Below are positions 6,613-8,790 of a DNA stretch of 8,790 bases, piece by piece (positions within the stretch are counted from its first letter, which is position 1; each line of letters begins with the position of its first letter). Under the pieces are notes generated by a model. That model made no database searches. It had not been told where the DNA came from and saw nothing but the letters and a program-made list of their open reading frames with translations. Made by a program: the position numbers and the translations under genes. The stretch is taken from contig JAHEMB010000092.1 of the NCBI GenBank assembly GCA_024643915.1, positions 1 to 8,790 of the forward strand. The letters are read 5' to 3'. The DNA comes from Rhodothermaceae bacterium. GTDB lineage: Bacteria > Bacteroidota > Rhodothermia > Rhodothermales > JAHEMB01.

Positions 6613-7995
6613 TCAGCGGGGAATGAACGTGATCTTTGCAAACCGCGCCGTCTCGGGCCGCACACGAAAGGCATGACCAAAGCGGAACCCGACGACCCAT
6701 ACGATCTCCTCTTTTGAAAGCAGGACCAGCCGCGCTCCCTTATCGTGTGGCGGCACCTTTTCGTCCGTCAGGAAATCGCTGACTTTCCTGGAGCCTCTCC
6801 CGCCGAAGGGCCGAAAGACATCTCCGGGTTGCCAGGGACGGAGCGCGAGCGGGAAGCGCAGGCGATCCGCATCCACAATGATGGCGAAGGGCGCGCCGTC
6901 GGAGAGATCTACCGGGCGCTTCTGCACGAGATCCACGCGCAACGAACCCTGGGCCAGCTCCACCGTTTCGCCGGGCAGCACGGCGTGAGCTGTTTCTGCG
7001 GTCGCTTGGCCCGGCGGGAGAAAAAGCAACGTGCCGCGCTCGCGCCAGACGGTGCCCGTCTTTACCTCCACCCGACGCCCCGGCTGCGCTTCAAGCAGTC
7101 GCTCGATCTCTTCGGCCAGCGCGGCGCGGTAGGGAGCGCCCGGCAGCCAGCGCCTGAGTGCTTCCAAAATCAGCCGGCGCCGCCACACCGGAGGCAGCAC
7201 GCGGACGTTCTGCACGTTCAGCGCCCCACCCACTTCGCGCTTCACCCGACAAGTATCGAACAGCTCACCGAGGGAAAAGGCATCGTCTAGATAGGCGCGG
7301 ACGTGGCCGGCGGCGCGGGCGACGTTTTCGACTACGGCCTCGCCGAAGTGCTCCGCCAGGAGGGGCAGCACAGCCTCACGTAAGGCGCTACGCCGGTAAG
7401 CAAGACTGCGGTTGCTCTCGTCCTCGCGCCACGCCAGCTTTTCTGCCTCCGCAAAGGCCTTAATCTCCGCCCGTAGTACGCCAAGCAGGGGACGCACCAG
7501 CACCACCCCGCTGCCCGGTGCGAGGGGCCGCCGGGCCGGCATCCCCGCCAGCCCTTCCAGTCCCGAACCCCGGAACAGATTCAGCAGGACGGTTTCCGCC
7601 TGATCGTCTCGGTGATGGCCAAGGGCAACAAAATCAACGTTCTCAGCCTGGATCGTTTCAAGAAAAAAGGGGAAACGTAGATCGCGAGCGGTCTCCTGAA
7701 TCGACCGGCCCGTTTCGTCAGCCACGGCTCTAGCCTCCACCTGCCGCACGAAGCACGGGATTTCCCTCTGCTCGCAGAGCGCCCGCACGAATACCTCGTC
7801 TCCAGCCGAGGCCTCGCCGCGAAGCCCGTAGTTGACGTGCGCCGCCGCCACCTCGTAGCCCAGGCGCTTCAAAACGTGTAACAAGACCACGGAATCGACG
7901 CCGCCGCTGAGACCTACCAGCACCCGCGCGCCCGAGGGCAGAAGGCCGTTCGCTTCGATGAAGTGCTGAACGTCTTCGAGAAAAGAAGAGGACAT
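6613..7995 (-). CDS. tilS: tRNA(Ile)-lysidine synthetase
   Basis: Modifies the wobble cytidine (C34) of the CAU-anticodon tRNA(Ile) to lysidine using lysine and ATP, so that the tRNA reads AUA and is charged with isoleucine. It is normally essential. The 460-residue product has the PP-loop ATP-pyrophosphatase motif SGGVDS (30-35), the family motifs HVNYGLRGEAS (53-63) and LGHHRDDQAETVLLNLFRGSG (125-145), the WREDESN segment (189-195), and a complete C-terminal substrate-recognition domain (about 340-460, including LRPWQPGDVFRPFG and RKVSDFLTDEKVP). Start choice: ATG at 7995 gives a normal N-terminus. A GTG at 8019, 9 bases after the mutL stop, would add eight residues and is possible. The gene lies between mutL and hpt on the same strand with gaps of 33 and 80 bp, which suggests cotranscription. 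The assignment is secure. Confidence 0.97.
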   Translation of the reverse strand: MSSSFLEDVQHFIEANGLLPSGARVLVGLSGGVDSVVLLHVLKRLGYEVAAAHVNYGLRGEASAGDEVFVRALCEQREIPCFVRQVEARAVADETGRSIQETARDLRFPFFLETIQAENVDFVALGHHRDDQAETVLLNLFRGSGLEGLAGMPARRPLAPGSGVVLVRPLLGVLRAEIKAFAEAEKLAWREDESNRSLAYRRSALREAVLPLLAEHFGEAVVENVARAAGHVRAYLDDAFSLGELFDTCRVKREVGGALNVQNVRVLPPVWRRRLILEALRRWLPGAPYRAALAEEIERLLEAQPGRRVEVKTGTVWRERGTLLFLPPGQATAETAHAVLPGETVELAQGSLRVDLVQKRPVDLSDGAPFAIIVDADRLRFPLALRPWQPGDVFRPFGGRGSRKVSDFLTDEKVPPHDKGARLVLLSKEEIVWVVGFRFGHAFRVRPETARFAKITFIPR

Positions 7996-8028
7996 GCTGA
8001 TGGAGCCGAAGATACGCACGCCGACACG

Positions 8029-8790
8029 CTATCCGCCGAATCGCTTGTCCAACTCTTCGATGGAGACTTTGATGATAGTGGGCCGACCGACGGGATCGGC
8101 GTAGGGCATCTCACAGAGGAAAAGCTGGTCGATAAGGCCGCGCATCTCCTTCTCGCTCAGCTTCTGACCCGTACGGATGGCGCTGCGCGTGGCGACGCTG
8201 CGGGCGAGGTTCTCCCGGCCCTTCACCTGGAGCGCGTCGCGGTTGGATTTGTACTGGTGGAGGAGGTCATCAAGGAGGGCGCGCTCGTCGCCGGGGCCGA
8301 TGTCGGCAGGGACGCCGCGCACGATGATCGAGCGCCCGCTGAGCCCTTCGAGGTCGAAGCCGAGGGCGCGCAGGTCGGGCAGGAGTTCTTCCAACAGGGC
8401 GAAGTCGCCGGGAGAGAAATCGAGGGTATGCGGGAAGAGCAGTTGCTGCGAGAGGCCGAAGCCGCTCTGCATGCTCGCCAGGGCGCGCTCGTAGAGGATG
8501 CGCTCGTGTGCCGCGTTCTGATCAACCACCATCAGCCCGGATCGGATCTGGGTGATGATGTAGCGGTTGTGGAGTTGCCACAGCAGGCTCTCCCCTTCCA
8601 CCCTCGCCTCGTCCGCCGACACCTCCGGCTTGGCGCCCGACGCGATGATCTCTTCGCTTTTCTCCTCCTGCGCGGCCGTCGCTGCACTCGCGGGACGCTG
8701 CACCACCTGAGCGCCTGGTGGCTGCCACGCCGCGCGGGGCCGCTCCACGCCGGGCATCTTCATTGGGCGCATCGGGGCGCTGCTGCCTAC
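8029..8790 (-). CDS. mutL: DNA mismatch repair protein MutL, C-terminal part (5' end beyond window)
   Basis: The visible 253 residues are the end of MutL; the frame is open to the right edge, so the N-terminal GHKL ATPase and transducer domains lie outside. The first 65 or so visible residues are a Pro/Ala/Glu-rich linker. The C-terminal dimerisation domain follows, from LLWQLHNRYIITQ through VVDQNAAHERILYER, LSQQLLFPHTLDFSPGDF and VRGVPADIG to GRPTIIKVSIEELDKRFGG at the end. MutL couples mismatch recognition by MutS to strand incision and removal. In MutL proteins with endonuclease activity this domain holds DQHA(x)2E(x)4E, a Cys-containing ACxxAIK-type motif, and CPHGRP. Here these read DQNAAHERILYE (8523-8488), ATRSAIR (8193-8173) and DPVGRP (8097-8080), so the catalytic metal-site residues seem absent. 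The stop lies 33 bp before the tilS ATG, suggesting one transcription unit. Confidence 0.95.
   Translation of the reverse strand, partial: VGSSAPMRPMKMPGVERPRAAWQPPGAQVVQRPASAATAAQEEKSEEIIASGAKPEVSADEARVEGESLLWQLHNRYIITQIRSGLMVVDQNAAHERILYERALASMQSGFGLSQQLLFPHTLDFSPGDFALLEELLPDLRALGFDLEGLSGRSIIVRGVPADIGPGDERALLDDLLHQYKSNRDALQVKGRENLARSVATRSAIRTGQKLSEKEMRGLIDQLFLCEMPYADPVGRPTIIKVSIEELDKRFGG

Noticed and set aside
4925..6676. Open frame of about 583 codons on the + strand across the UbiA-like gene and hpt.
   Set aside because: It covers two well-supported genes and their intergenic gap on the other strand, and is highly charged, low in hydrophobic residues and without domains: a GC-rich shadow frame.
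6533..6700. N-terminal extension of hpt up to an in-frame ATG at 6700.
   Set aside because: It would overlap the last 88 bases of tilS and adds 56 residues unlike any phosphoribosyltransferase; ATG at 6532 gives a normal 194-residue protein.

Overview
The window is about 8.8 kb of GC-rich bacterial chromosome, densely packed with genes. It carries one gene on the + strand and six on the - strand. The likely source is a GC-rich member of the Bacteroidota/Rhodothermota group, for example a Rhodothermales-like bacterium. This rests on three things: a secreted GWxTD-domain protein (a family known to me mainly from Bacteroidetes-type and related genomes), a divergent UbiA-like membrane protein of the kind seen in that group, and gene starts without clear Shine-Dalgarno sequences. 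The placement is an inference from gene content; no rRNA or other phylogenetic marker is present.

Layout from left to right. A + strand gene (55-1581) encodes a membrane protein with three bacterial PH (bPH2/YdbT-like) domains. It converges, with a 47-bp gap, on asparaginyl-tRNA synthetase (asnS, 1629-3152, - strand), which has an unusual charged helical insertion between class II motifs 2 and 3. A 145-bp gap holding a strong hairpin separates asnS from the secreted GWxTD protein (3298-4710). Next comes a 250-bp gap with an AT-rich island and a hairpin, then a UbiA-like integral membrane protein (4961-5827). A 120-bp gap with short tandem repeats follows, then hypoxanthine phosphoribosyltransferase (hpt, 5948-6532), tRNA(Ile)-lysidine synthetase (tilS, 6613-7995) and the C-terminal part of mutL (8029-8790), which runs off the right edge.

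mutL, tilS and hpt are close together, read in the same direction (right to left on this map) and probably belong to one transcription unit. tilS next to hpt is a recurrent bacterial arrangement. Their products are housekeeping: mismatch repair, decoding of AUA codons, and purine salvage. The UbiA-like, GWxTD and asnS genes follow on the same strand but are spaced widely enough to be separate units. No mobile element, CRISPR array, rRNA or tRNA was found.

I see no new multi-gene system. The points most worth a second look are the MutL C-terminus, which seems to have lost all three endonuclease metal-site motifs; the coiled-coil insertion in AsnRS; the UbiA-like protein with only one of the two aspartate-rich motifs; the uncharacterised GWxTD protein; and the small repeats and hairpins between genes.
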